Part shown: in pieces, positions 12,360-24,305 of the stretch | How positions within the stretch are numbered: position 1 is the first letter of the stretch | Layout: every line of letters starts with the position of its first letter | Source: Saccopteryx bilineata | Lineage: Eukaryota > Chordata > Mammalia > Chiroptera > Emballonuridae | Direction: 5' to 3' | DNA: 64,000 bases | Assembly (NCBI RefSeq): GCF_036850765.1 | Contig: NC_089490.1 | Coordinates: forward strand, 273,186,482-273,250,481 | The notes under the pieces: generated by a model | Told to the model about the DNA's origin: nothing | Databases searched by the model: none | The model's input: the letters and a program-made list of their open reading frames with translations, nothing else | Program-made: the position numbers and the translations under genes

Positions 12360-13037
12360 AAGGAACCCTCATACACTGTTGGTGGGAATGTAAAGTAGTA
12401 CAACCATTATGGAAGAAAGTATGGTGGTTCCTCAAAAAACTGAAAATAGAACTACCTTATGACCCAGCAATCCCTCTACTGGGTATATACCCCCAAAACT
12501 CAGAAACATTGATACGTAAAGACACATGCAGCCCCATGTTTATTGCAGCATTGTTCATAGTGGCCAGGACATGGAAACAACCAAAAAGCCCGTCAATAGA
12601 TGACTGGATAAAGAAGATGTGGCACATATACACTATGGAATACTACTCAGCCATAAGAAATGATGACATCGGAACATTTACAGCAAAATGGTGGGATCTA
12701 GATAACATGATACGAAGCGAAATAAGTAAATCAGAAAAAACCAGGAACTGCATTATTCCATACGTAGGTGGAACATAAAAGTGAAACTAAGAGACATTGA
12801 TAAGAGTGTGGTGGTTACGGGGGGGAGGGGGGAATGGGAGAGGGAAAGGGGGAGGGGGAGGAGCACAAAGAAAACAAGATAGAAGGTGACAGAGGACAAT
12901 CTGACTTTGGGTGACGGGTATGCATCATAATTGAACGACAAGATACCCTGGTCTTGTTATCTTTGAATATATGTATCCTGATTTATTGATGTCACCCCAT
13001 TAAAAAAATAAAATTATTTAAAAAAAAAAAAGAAAAA
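12360..13037 (+). mobile_element. Young 5'-truncated L1 LINE
   Basis: A 678-bp L1 3' end. It consists of the ORF2 C-terminus, a G-rich 3' UTR (near 12818-12862) and a poly-A/AAAG tail ending about 13037. It is flanked by a perfect 19-bp TSD beginning GAAAAAAAATACTTTCTTA, at 12341-12359 and 13038-13056. The long perfect TSD, pure tail and open ORF2 end indicate recent insertion by target-primed reverse transcription with 5' truncation. Confidence 0.95.
12362..12778 (+). pseudogene. L1 ORF2p C-terminal fragment
   Basis: One frame stays open from the 5' truncation point (GGA at 12362) to a stop at 12776-12778, giving 138 codons. It encodes the L1 ORF2 C-terminal region with its familiar words: [55 protein letters not shown]. 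It lacks endonuclease and reverse transcriptase domains, promoter and start, so it is a non-functional remnant. The absence of any stop or frameshift in 417 bp supports a young age. Confidence 0.93.
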
Positions 13038-13060
13038 GAAAAAAAATACTTTCTTATGGC

Positions 13061-13089
<29 letters not shown>
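13061..13089. repeat. (CA)n microsatellite
   Basis: Uninterrupted CA dinucleotides, about 14.5 units, four bases after the right TSD of the young L1. Confidence 0.97.
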
Positions 13090-13092
<3 letters not shown>

Positions 13093-14265
13093 TTTGAATG
13101 CTTTGTTCAGCAGTGGTGCTCAAAGCCTTGGCCATCTCTGTGGTGAGAGAGAGCAGAGCACTGTTCATAACATGTTAGGAACTGTGGCTACCTTTCTCCC
13201 AGGACAGAGGGAAAGGGGGTATGCTGAAAAAGCACAAGCACACAATTTGAGCAGAGTTAAAAAATATCAAAGCAGAGACGAACGGAGAGAAACAGAAGTG
13301 GCTGAAGGAAGACGCTCTGCTTCTCCACCTGTTCCTGGAAGCCACGCCCACCTGGGCTGCCAGCGTTGCCCATCTCTGGGCACTTCTACATTCTTGTGCA
13401 TTTACAGGTGCTCTCTGGGACCCCTCAATTGGACATTTCTGTGACCAAAGCAGGACTCATGACTCTGATACTGTAAAACACAGGAAAACATGTTTTAATT
13501 TTTAAGAAATAATGAGAACTAGAGCCATTCTTGTATCTGGATGGGCAACATTTTCCCTGAATCTGGTCTATTGTATATCAGTCATCCCCCCTAAGCAGCA
13601 GCACTGCAACCAGAATCTAGAGCACCTTAATTCTGCTGCACAACATGGGGACATGGGTATATACACAGGACCCCCCCTGACATCTTCTAGGAAACATACA
13701 CAATCCTTGCTGTCTGCCTGCAGCCCATGCCTCCCCAGAGGGACTCGGTCACCACCAAATCACATCACTCAGTTATCAGGTATTTGCCAAATGTTTCTGC
13801 ATAACTGTGTGTAACAAGTACATACCATATAGAAGTCAAATCTCCAACCTCCTGTTGTAAGTGAGGAGTCATGAGGGCAGGATTAATCACATTGCCGATT
13901 CTCACCTCCATGAGTAGAAACACCACATTGTTGCCTTAGAGTAAATGAATAAAATCATTCCTATGTGAGGAATTGGTGGCAGAGTTTCTTACAGACCACT
14001 TTTCACAAACAACAAACATTTTTACTTGAAACAAACCTTGAGCCTCTCTCCCTGCAGACAGCAGTGCGAGGATTGTAGGAAACATGTGGCCATCACAATG
14101 GGGTCACCCCGCCCAGTGAGTAGAGTAGTGTGATGACGGCACCCATGAGTTCATGTGAGACCCATCATTGCGGTGGAGACCCATGGCCACGGGCTTCCAA
14201 AGACTGATTTTGATGGGATTGTTTTTCACTGATTTGAAAAGAGGTTGTGATGTGTGCACCCATTT
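13090..14265. other. No gene seen; anonymous sequence
   Basis: Mixed composition without recognisable elements. The 116- and 100-codon plus-strand frames have no domain-like features. Confidence 0.45.
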
Positions 14266-14457
14266 CAGGCGTCCCCAAACTATGGCCCGCGGGCCGCATG
14301 CGGTCCCCTGAGGCCATTTATCTGGCCCCCTGCCGCACTTCCAGAAGGGGCACCTGTTTCATTGGTGGTCAGTGAGAGGAGCACTGTATATGGTGGCCCT
14401 CAAACGGTCTGAGGGACAGTGAACTGGCGCCCTGTGTAAAAAGTTTGGGGACCCCTG
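14266..14457 (+). mobile_element. Internally deleted hAT MITE (B), CAGGGGTCCCCAAAC family
   Basis: Both ends are present (CAGGCGTCCCCAAAC left, GTTTGGGGACCCCTG right), but the copy is 192 bp against 362 bp for its relative at 18981-19342. The central T- and A-rich part is missing, with a junction near 14380-14392. I see no matching 8-bp TSD (flanks ACCCATTT and CTTAAGTC). The flank may therefore have decayed or rearranged. Confidence 0.88.
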
Positions 14458-17400
14458 CTTAAGTCATTTTAAAAGCCACGGAACTAGAGAAACATATGCT
14501 CATGGGACTTGATGACAAGATTTTGTGTAGCTGCAAGATAGAAGGAGGTGAGAGGCAGCAGGCACTCAATTCAATGGTACTCAATGTTTCCCCATTTTTA
14601 AATCCTTTTCTGAAATCGCTTCGGCTTTGCAACTTGTTCTTTCACAGACAAAAATATCCATGTTGCCTTTTCATCACCATATTGCTAGTTTGTTCTTTTC
14701 TCTGCTTATTCTTTTCATGCCATAGGCTCGATCAAAACCACTTCATCTGGAAACAGAATGGTTAACTGACTTCAAGTGTGTGTTATTAATCACAATTGCT
14801 ACCAGTAAGAGAAAATTAAAGCATATTAAGAGTCAGTGGCTGCATGGAGTGTTTTATTTCACAGCTCTGTGAATAAAGTAGATACTATGGATGTCTCTGG
14901 AGATAAATAAGCAACACAAGATGCAGAGATATAGCTTACCTACCATACAGCGAGATCATCTGGTTAGTGGTGGGTCTAGGATGATGTCACATTGTCATGA
15001 AGGTGGGGAAAGTAGGTGACCAAAAGCAAAATGGCACTACCCAGAGTGAACACAGACAATCACCTAAACTCTTGCAAAAAAACGTAAAGTGATAACTACC
15101 ATGGAGGGGAAATACATGATGATACAATAGCAACACAATGTGACCATGGTGGTTGCGAGATGGGACGTGTCTTTCTGAAAAAGTAGCCATTGGGCTGATG
15201 AAAGAGTGTGCTCACCAGACAGTTTTGAGAGAAAAAAAAATCTAGGAAGAGGAGAAAAGAGACATGATGTGGGAGACTAAGAATAGGTGACTCTTAATTG
15301 TATCTGGAATCTTCCTGCTTCACTGTATTTGGAACATTAGCCACATTCCTCAACTTGTCAATTCTAAGTTACCCATTTTCTTTCGTATTCTTTAACCCTG
15401 ACTCAGGGATGGTGCCTTCAATTTTGAAATATGGAACCATATTATTTCTAATGAAGTCACAGTTATTAGTTACAACAGAGTTGAGAACTTAGGGCAACGA
15501 CTTTGAGACTCTTTGGTCAGAAAATAATTTTTAGATGCAGTTGAATTTGAACAAAATTTAAAAGAATAAGGATTTTTTTTTTTTTAAAAAAAGAATATGC
15601 CCAATGTTTTTAAAATATCCTCTATAATAGTAGAAAACAGTATTATTGCCATAGTAGAAGGCTTTAATTTTTAAAAAATATTAATTAATGGGTCGACCAG
15701 TTTTCAATATGGATAGATTAGGACACTCAGGAGTGTGGTAGAAAAATGAAACAAAATACAATAATCCTTGAAGATCTGCATCTGACCTTTGAGGCCATAC
15801 GAGTATTTCCTCTTGCTACACAGAAAACCCTCTCGTGTTGCAGGACAGCTCAAGTGTTTACACTGATTCTTTTATGTTTTTGCTGCTCGCTTCCCAACTC
15901 TTGGCTTTGTCAACTTCTTCGTATCGACTAAGTTATTTACTTGATCTAGAGAAATGTTTCTCTGCAAAATGGCACACTCTAAGACTACTGATATCTCAAA
16001 GTGCTATTTTGCTACCAGATCAGGCTGATAAACAGTGACAATAAAATCAGCAGAATTAAAATACTCCTTGCTCAGTTTTGCTTAGGTTTTTATTCTTATC
16101 GACACAAATTTAATATCTAGTAAAGGAAGAAATTTTGTATAGTTAAGACACGTTCTCATCCTTGATAGTCAGGTCTCCAATAACAGACAAGATTCTTGTA
16201 TTTGCTTATTTTCCTTTTTATGCAAACTCTGCTCCAGAAAAACATTCTTGGTACAATAAATTTGCTTTTCACTGAGCACCCACTTGAAGAACATAGCTCC
16301 TTTAAAGAAACATCATTTACATGTTCCATCAGATAATGTGCAAGGCTTTTTCTAGGAAAGAGAAAGAGCCTTTGAGATTCTGTGGGTCAGCCTTTCCTTG
16401 AGGGACGCTCCCCTGCATGTTAGCTACTCGGTGGTATCACAGGCCACTTGTGCTTAGGAGAGAGGGCTGAAGACAGGCGAGTCAGTGTTTTACGAGGGGA
16501 TTGCCTTGTGACCAACACTGTCCTGTGCAGCAATCTGGGGGCCTCTCCTCCAGGGCATCTTCAACGTCATGATCCCTGAATGCCAGGGGTGATGGTCATT
16601 CCCCAGCCAGGTGGGGAGCTGAGACCCCACCGGGGGAGGTGCCGAACCTGTGCTGGAAGCTAATCCTAGTATCCAGACTCCTTAATCTTGGTAAAACCCT
16701 CTTTTAGTCACACTGAGACAATGCACTTTGTTCTTCTTTGAAGTAGCTCAAAACTAGTCAAATACAGGATCAGTTTAGTCTGAGATCTGGGGGAGCTGAT
16801 TTTATTATCAGTTATTAGGATTTATGTCCCCTACCCACTGTGTGCCCTGCATTTATAAATCAAATTTCTAATGGTTTTATATAATAAACAGAGAGAACTG
16901 ATTCAAGTGTTTCTTTAATATCACTTGAAATGAGAAGTGTTAAAAAAAAAAAAAAAAACTTTAAGCAAAGGCCGTTTTGAGAAAGAGTCTGAAGTGCTTT
17001 TTAAAATCCCAAACCTAGCTGAGCATGTTCTCTCCTCTTCTCATAATATTTTGATTGAATGAATTAATAACATTAGTGTGTCTAACCTCTGTTCTTTTGT
17101 GCTGCTTATGTTTAAGTTCATCCTAACATGATGACAACTCTTCCAGAGTGAAACCATCTGACGGCCTTTGGTTCTTCAGCAGCGCTCAGGAGGCCTGACT
17201 TGGGGACCACTAAATCTGAGGGCATCCTCTGTGCTTTTAGATCTGGGGCTAAGTTTGCTCTATGCTCAAGCTCCCCTTTTGAAGGTAATGCTGCATGGCT
17301 ACCTGACTCCCCATTCTGCTTACTCCCCGTTTCTCCCATGGGGCTGGGATCCAGAGTCTCGCTCAGGCCGCTGCTGCCTGGATAACCCATGGACATGACA

Positions 17401-17819
17401 GCAGGGTCCTACCTTTCTGGATGTTCTCCATGCCCTCTACACAGTTGAAACCCACATTTCCCCAGGAATTTCGAGCCTGGGCTCCTGATGGCATCACTGT
17501 TTTAGGAACAGGGCACAGTCTGTCCCTCTGACAAAAACAGGGACTCCAGTTTTATCCAAGTCTCTCCTTGGGGCTCTCTTCTCCCTTAGGACTTCTTCCA
17601 GGGCTTCCTGGAAGATGGCCTCTGTCTATGAACTTGATGGAGGACCTGTCCTTGCTCTACAACTGAAGTCCGACCCTGACTATGTGGATGCCTGCGCAGT
17701 GGCAGGGTTTCTGGGTGTCCCCAAATCCATACTTTTCATGCATCCAAGTCACTTTATGGTCTCCACAGTGGCCAGTAGAAGGGCCTTCTTTATTCTCTAT
17801 GCCAGATGTTGCCACCAGG
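14458..17819. other. About 3.4 kb without recognised gene or repeat
   Basis: Includes a T/A homopolymer patch at 15571-15593 and an A-run at 16942-16958. A small GGTGGGG/CCCCACC inverted repeat lies at 16610-16631. I see no supported coding exon. Confidence 0.45.
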
Positions 17820-18165
17820 TGCTATGGATTGAATGTTTGCGTTCAAAATTCCCATAATGAAGCTTTAACCCTCAATATGACAGTATGTGGAGATGGAGCT
17901 TTGGGAGGAAATCAGGTTTCGATGAAGTCAAGAGGGTGGAGCCCACGATGGGGTCAGTGCCTTTATAAGAAGAGGAAGAGAAGCAGTTCTTCTGTTCTGT
18001 AAGGGCACAGCAAACAGGTTTCCATCTATGCCAGGAAGAGGCCTTTCTCCAGGGACCAAGTCAGCAGGCACCTTGCTCCAGAGCTGTGAGCAATAAATGT
18101 CTATTGTTTATCCCCCGAGTCCGTGGTGTTCTGTCATAGCAGCCTGAGCTGAGGGACACCAGGAC
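17820..18165 (+). mobile_element. MLT1-type MaLR LTR
   Basis: Starts TGCTATGGATTGAATG and has 'AATATGACAGTATGTGGAGA', 'TTTATAAGAAGAGGAAG' and 'CAGAGCTGTGAGCAATAAAT', then the terminal block with 'GTGGTGTTCTGTCATAGCAG'. These follow the MLT1 LTR order, including the AATAAA polyadenylation signal just before the end. It appears to be an old solo LTR. Confidence 0.83.
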
Positions 18166-18972
18166 AGACACCAAGCCTGTCTCTGCTGCGTCTCTGCTGT
18201 CTCGGGAATAAGGTGCCTCTGGCTCTGCTTGGAGCATTCTTAATCACAAGGGCCCTGTGCACACTAATGTAATGTTTTTGGCAAAGATAACAATTTTAAG
18301 GAGAAAAGGAATTCTTTAGTGGCGACCTACCTCAGTATGGACCAGTAAGCATTTTCCCAGCACCCATGCTTTGGACCTGCTCAGAGATGCTGGCGTCATG
18401 TTCTGTGAGGAGCACTCGCGATGCTAGCTATTCAAAAACAGAGAGAGTAAGTGGGTCCCCTCCATTAGCCAGCAGATGGAAAGATTTGATTTAATTTTTG
18501 TTTAAAAATCTCCTACATGTTTGTAAGTACTCTCTAAACACTTAAGACATTATCAGCTTAAGAGTGTGACTCTTCTGTGTCTCAAAATGGCTAGAAATGA
18601 TAACAGCAATGCACCATTCTTGGATGCAGATAGCTCTAAGGGAGACTTATTACAGAGGCTTTCTGAATTTTAAACTGTGAGTCACAACAAAGAACCCATT
18701 TTATAAATACATTGTGACCCATATAGCAATGTGAGTACATATGGAACTGTAACAAAAACTTTTGTGAAAAGATACCCCCACTGGCTGCCTATCACACACA
18801 TTATGTTCTGTATTTTGATTTATTCTAATGAACATGTGCCAGTCCAAGAAATTTATTTTATGGCCCTTTTAATAAATGATAACTCACAACCTGAAAACCC
18901 CAGGCTCATTGCTGAAATGGACAGACATGTTAAACCTGTTTGCTTACATTTAAGAAAGATTTAAAGAGGACC
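18166..18972. other. No gene seen; anonymous sequence
   Basis: Unique-looking. 18660-18740 (TGAGTCACAACAAAGAACCC, then TTGTGACCCA) faintly resembles an ancient interspersed repeat that I cannot name. Confidence 0.4.
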
Positions 18973-18980
18973 ATTTAAGA

Positions 18981-19342
18981 CAGGGGTCCCCAAACTATGG
19001 CCCGTGGGCCGCATGTGGCCCTCTGAGGCCATTTATCCGGCCCCCGCTGCACTTCCAGAAGGGGCACCTCTTTCATTGGTGGTCAGTGAGAGGAGCACAT
19101 TGACCATCTCATTAGCCAAAGGCAGGCCCATAGTTCCCATTGAAATACTGGTCAGTTTGATTTAAATTTACTTGTTCTTTATTTTAAATATTGTATTTGT
19201 TCCCATTTTGTTTTTTTACTTTAAAATAAGATATGTGCAGTGTGCATAGGGATTTGTTCATAGTTTTTTTTTATAGTCTGGCCCTCCAACGGTCTGAGGG
19301 ACAGTGAACTGGCCCCCTGTGTAAAAAGTTTGGGGACCCCTG
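18981..19342 (+). mobile_element. hAT MITE (C), CAGGGGTCCCCAAAC family
   Basis: A 362-bp element with ends CAGGGGTCCCCAAACTATGG and AAAAAGTTTGGGGACCCCTG and a perfect 8-bp TSD, ATTTAAGA, at 18973-18980 and 19343-19350. Its GC-rich ends flank an A/T-rich core. It matches the element at 60495-60822 in opposite orientation and the shortened copy at 14266. It has no transposase. The strand is arbitrary within the family. Confidence 0.95.
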
Positions 19343-19439
19343 ATTTAAGAAAACAATCGTTGAGGTAGAAGTCAGGCTGAAATGCCTCCACAAAACAGTG
19401 GTAGGTTTGGTTGATGGCCATGATGATCTTCTGATTAAT

Positions 19440-19590
19440 TTTATTTTCATAGAAATATATTCACATACTATAAAACTCACCATTTTAATCCAATGGATGT
19501 GAATATATTCATGAAATTGTGCAACTATCATAACTATCTAATTCCAGAGCAATTTCATTACCCCACTAAGAAACTGTACCATTTAATTTT
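19440..19590 (-). mobile_element. Old L1 3' end fragment, minus strand
   Basis: Contains 'ATATTCACATACTATAAAAC', 'TCACCATTTTAA', 'TTGTGCAACTATCATAACTA', 'TCTAATTCCAGAGCAATTTC' and 'AAGAAACTGTACC'. This is the typical reverse-strand signature of old L1M-type 3' ends. No TSD is evident. Confidence 0.72.
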
Positions 19591-19789
19591 ACAGTTAAAT
19601 TGTTCAGAGTGCCTGAGATCATTTATGTGGCCACAATATCTATTGAGATGTTTTGAAAATTTTATGTAGTGACTAAACTAGCTAAATTGGAAGAGGAAAG
19701 TTTGCACTGTAAATTGTCTTTTAGCATAGATCAAAAGCTCACTAAAGTTTATGGTGTAAATATTTAACATGTTAAAGAAAAGCCAATTG

Positions 19790-20240
19790 TTTTCCTCTGA
19801 CATCAATGTTCACACAATGGCCGGCTAGCATTTAGAAGCTTTAAATATGCTGCTGACAATGTCTCTCGGAGGCCACTGGATTCAAATGTCGCCAGAAATA
19901 TTATCTTGGCAAATACTAAGTGTGTAAGAAATGTCATTAAAGCTTGGAAAGCAAGACGTCTATTGACCAATAACAATTATGGATTATCCATTCGCAGAGC
20001 TCGGGGACTGTGTTGTCTTTGCCTTTATTCCCTGAGCTGCCAAGAGAATTAATTTAATTCAAGTTTTGTCTCCTAATTTCCAGTCAGACCACCCTCTGGG
20101 CATCAATCCCTGGCCGGCTTTATCAACGGCAACAAAACTCTGACAGTTTGAAGCTTGCATCTAAAAACATGCAGCGAGTGAAGCTTTCAAAAGAGCGAGA
20201 CATTGACTTTCAAAATAGCTCTGTCTATTGCATGCGATCT
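19790..20240. other. Candidate conserved non-coding block
   Basis: Complex, transposon-free sequence with words such as TTAATTTAATTCAAG, GACCAATAACAATTATGG and GTTTTGTCTCCTAATTTCC. It also has scattered intact CpGs and no coding frame. Its look is that of vertebrate developmental enhancers, but I have no alignment. This is inference only. Confidence 0.25.
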
Positions 20241-20925
20241 TGATAAGGGAACTTTCCAATGAAGAATGTGTGGGGTGGATGACTGATAGCAAAGCCCTCT
20301 TTCCTGGGGAAAGTGTGGCATCTTTAGTTTACATCAATCTGCTCTCATCTGAGACAAAAAGTCTGAGTAAAAGGCAAAAGTGTACCCTTTCCTGCGTCAC
20401 TTTTCCTATGTTCTTTAAAGAAGAGGAGGCGGTTGGAACTGGAGTTGACTGAAAGCTCAGCTCCTGCTGTGGGAACATCTTCAGGTGTCACACCCACCAT
20501 CAGGTGGCCTGGTGTCCACCGGCATCATTGGTTTCTCCAGTCCTTTAGCTGAGTACTAACACAGTGTTTAGGCGAGTGGGGTGAGGCAGGCGCCAGGCCC
20601 GCAGAGTCGCCGAGACCACTCTGGGGAATGCCATCACTGCCTGCTACTCTGTTACCTCTGAAGCTGTATTGGTAAAGTTTCCTCATGGAGAAATTTTCCT
20701 CCATTTGGAGGGAATTTACTCACATATCAGGACTGGCTTTGGGGAGCTGTTTCCCTGCCATTGGGTTATTTAAAGTCACTACACACACCGTAAGAAAAGG
20801 ATAATATAAACCAAGATATGGTATCAATACCTTGGTGCCTATGTAGGATAGGACTCATACAGACCAACCGGTCCTTAATCAACAGAAAGGCTTTGGATTT
20901 ATCTATAAAAACAAGAATATAACAT
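20241..20925. other. No gene seen; anonymous sequence
   Basis: No recognisable repeat or exon. Confidence 0.4.
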
Positions 20926-20927
20926 TG

Positions 20928-21085
20928 GAATTGGATAGACTTGAGTCTAAATCTTTGCTCTGTCATTGGTTGGCTCAGTTTAACCTTTACCACCAGTGAA
21001 ATGTAATGTTATTTAGTTTGTAACACTGTAGACATAAATGATAGATAACCTCATATATACTTACATATAAGACACCCAGTGTAGG
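20928..21085 (+). repeat. MIR SINE fragment
   Basis: The order TTGAGTCTAAATCTTTGCTC, TGTCATTGGTTGGCTCAGTT, TAACCTTTACC, then 'GATAACCTCATATATACTTA' follows a diverged MIR. No TSD. Confidence 0.55.
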
Positions 21086-21239
21086 GCCAGTGGCTGCCCC
21101 ATGGCCATGCAGATTCACATTGGATTCAGGCAGATGGTAAAATAACTGTGGAGACAGAAAAATGGTGGGCCATTCCATTTATATAAGTATCATAACGGTG
21201 GACAAGCAAACAGGCTGGGAAGAGTACTTCCCTCTCTCT

Positions 21240-21562
21240 CCAGACTTAGCGGGACTCACAAGCACCACAAACAGAACAGCACCCCCCCAGCCTAACTGCG
21301 CAGGCTGAGATATCCCCTTCTCCAGACCTAGTGGGACTCACAAGCACCACAAACAGAACAGCACTCCCAGCCTAACTGCGCAGGCTGAGATATCCCCTTC
21401 TCCAGACCTAGTGGGACTCACAAGCACCACAAACAGAACAGCACCCCCCAGCCTAACAGCCCAGGCTGAGATATCCCCTTCTCCAGACTTAGCAGGACTC
21501 ACAAGCACCACAAACAGAACAGCACCCCCCAGCCTAACAGCCCAGCCTAAGATACCCCTTCT
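21240..21562. repeat. Minisatellite, four copies of about 81 bp
   Basis: Four head-to-tail units starting CCAGACYTAG at about 21240, 21322, 21402 and 21483 (spacings 82, 80, 81, 80). Each contains GGACTCACAAGCACCACAAA, CAGAACAGCAC, a C-run of varying length and CAGCCTAA. Units differ by C-run length and a few substitutions; the last one diverges at its end. Because 81 is a multiple of three, repeat-like frames open on both strands, which I regard as artefacts. Confidence 0.95.
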
Positions 21563-23725
21563 CCAGCAAACGATAGCAAATAATTGCCCTCCCCACGTTG
21601 GCAGGCAGTCCACAATTTGCACTCTGCCCCCTGAGGGCAAGCACCCCCAGACTTCCATAAACCATACACACATGGCACTGCCCCAATACAACATTTGTTA
21701 CAAACCTGTTTGCCCAACAACCAGCAAATAGGATTCAGTCATACCTTTTAAACTAATTCCAATGCTGTGGAACATCTCCACAATTTTTCTTAGTTCAAAT
21801 GCCTATAAAGACATGTATTGCATATATGTAATCTCTAATTTAAATATATTTAAAGTAAAAATATATTTTTACTTCCTTTGGAGAAATTGTTACCCACATA
21901 AATTTCTAGGAAGGTTTGGTGAATATTGATTCTCAGAATCCACAAACTCTGGAACATTGCAAAGTTTTGTGGCCATTTGCTTTAGCACTGTCCACTCCCC
22001 TGATATGCCACGTCACATGTCACCACCATGTCATTAGAGTTGGTTATATGGAAAGCTGGGAATTGCTAAAGGGTCACTTGCTGGGATCCTAGATGGAAAC
22101 AACAACTACACAGTGGACGTTCAGCTGAGTGTGATGATGCTCAAAGTGGAAGGGCAGGAGGGCTCTCTGATCTTCACAGGGTCAGTTTGAGGTAGTCTGT
22201 GACCCTCAGTTTGACTGCAGTGTTGGTCCATGGCTTGCTGGCCAGGCCATTTCATTTGGGCAAGCCTTTCTGAAAAGTCACAGCTGCTTCTTTCACTCCA
22301 GAACTGTGGCAGAGAGGAATCCCAGACCACTTTCCATTGTGCTCTGCAAGGTTTTGCCTCAACCCTCAAGAGAGAGGCCAGCCGCATGTACTACCCTTGC
22401 CTGTACTTCTCTGAAACAGAAACCCTTTGAGTACAATATACAACGCACTGCCTCATGACAATGGGGCATTGATTTCCTTTCAACATGTATTGTGTTTTTC
22501 AGTCCAAGAGAACCTGGCCGCCATGACAGAGGCTGGGAAGACTAGTCAAGGGAGGTAGCATTTTGCCTGATCCAGAAAAGGACAGCTCTCTATTCTTAAA
22601 CTTCATCTGAGCTTGGCTGCAGCTTTCCTCCAGAGTCAGGACTGTCTTCTGCTATAGACACCCATCTTTTAGGTGTGTTGAGACATGCTTTTACATTTCT
22701 GTGATAAAAAAAACATAACAAAACAATAGAGACTCTGCAAAGATAACATTGATGTTGTTGTGACAATTCTCCTTCAAATGGCCATCAGGAAGTTGAGATC
22801 CTTTGCTGTTAGTGTTCAGTGGAAGCAAGGAGGCTCTGAAGCTTGGTCAGCTGGGGGCTTCCTGTGGCTGGTTCCTAAAATATGCATGAGCCCTAAAAAC
22901 ACCTTTGCAATTTAGAGTTACCATTTTAGCTAAAGTCTGAGAGTTAAAAAAAAAATTAGCTATCATTACATGGCGTGCATGTCTTTTTTTGCGAAATAAA
23001 AATATTAAAAAATGCTAAAATTACACAGTTCATTTCAGCCAGATGCCAGAGAGCCCTTCTTTGGAAATGTGGTCCTCACACTACATGGGAATACAGACAG
23101 ATGCTCAGCGGCACTTTATTATTGGATTGCGAGTGCATCGGTGTTGCATATAGGGCGTTGTAGAGTAATGTTTGCAACACTCCTCACCAACTGCAGGCTG
23201 AGATGGCTGCAGCTTCACAGAACAGCTGGGACTTAAAGTCCTTGTTAAACTCCCATCTCCATTGCTTTTGATGAAGAATTCCAAAGATAGCATTAAGTGG
23301 ATGTTCAAAGGTGATACTCCGGCTTTCTATAATGCATGTGGTTTTTGAAGGGTATTGCACCAAAACATGAGAAATATTTAGGCATGTATTTTATTTGTCA
23401 TTTTTGAAGACTACACCACACATCAGCTTATCAGTAAAGCTTTCTTCTAAATAGCATATTTGTGCACCTTGGTCCAGCCATCATTCCTGAGACTTTCAGC
23501 CTTTCTCTATAACTCAGGAGAGGGAAATTACTCAGAAGGAGGTGGGAGGAGGAGGGGGCTCTGTCTGAACTGTGATGTTCAGCTAGTGTGGTCTTTCTTG
23601 AAGTCTCAATTAACTGGCTAGTAGAGTAATGCATGATGAGAAGTCACTTCGGTGGTGAGAGAACAGAGAATAATTCCTCTTTATGAAACTCTTATTAATA
23701 TTGAACTAAACAGCTAACATTGTTG
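21563..23725. other. No gene seen; anonymous sequence
   Basis: About 2.2 kb without recognised elements. Short overlapping frames on both strands show no domain-like pattern. Confidence 0.45.
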
Positions 23726-23729
23726 TGGC

Positions 23730-23930
23730 TGAGGACCTGGGGTTAAATTCTGTCAAAATTGGATTTAAAATTGTGATTCTGACCGTCACAAGCTCTGTGA
23801 CCCCAGAAAATTACTGGGTTTTTCTGAGCTACAGGGTCCCGTCTCCACAATTTAATAATACTTTTACTATGCAGGGTTGTTGGGTGGATTGAATGGGGAA
23901 AAAAATTTCAAAAGCACAGAATAGAGCATT
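23730..23930 (+). repeat. MIR SINE fragment
   Basis: Follows the MIR order: AAGCTCTGTGACCCCAGAAA, ATTACTGGGTTTTTCTGAGC, then 'ACTATGCAGGGTTGTTGGGT' and 'GGATTGAATG'. The hAT MITE at 23949 lies just downstream. Confidence 0.72.
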
Positions 23931-23948
23931 TAAGGGGAATGTTTATGT

Positions 23949-24297
23949 CTGGAGTAGTCAACCTTTTTATACCTACCGCCCACTTTTGTATCTCTGTTAG
24001 TAGTAAAATTTTCTAACCACCCACCAGTTCCATAGTAATGGTGATTTATAAAGTAGGGAAGTAACTTTACTTTATAAAATTTATAAAGCAGAGTTACAGC
24101 AGTTAAAGCATATAATAATAATTACTTACCAAGTACTTTATGTCGAATTTTCGCTGTTTGTCAGAATAAATCTTTATAAAACAACTTACTATAGTTAAAT
24201 CTATCTTTTTATTTATACTTTGGTTGCTCCACTACCACCCACCATGAAAGCTGGAATGCCCACTAGTGGGCAGTAGGGACCAGGTTGACTACCACTG
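23949..24297 (+). mobile_element. hAT MITE (D), CAGTGGTAGTCAACC family
   Basis: A 349-bp element with left end CTGGAGTAGTCAACC and right end GGTTGACTACCACTG. It is flanked by a perfect 8-bp TSD, GTTTATGT, at 23941-23948 and 24298-24305. The complementarity extends inward, with CCGCCCACTTTTG on the left facing CACTAGTGGGCAGTAGGG on the right. The left terminus has drifted from CAGTGG to CTGGAG. It is a family distinct from the other MITEs here. Confidence 0.92.
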
Positions 24298-24305
24298 GTT
24301 TATGT

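Noticed and set aside
21240..21562. CRISPR array
   Set aside because: The units are contiguous 81-bp tandem copies without distinct spacers, in mammalian DNA.
21338..21731. Repeat proteins on both strands (118 and 106 codons)
   Set aside because: They arise because the 81-bp minisatellite unit is a multiple of three; both strands are open at once.
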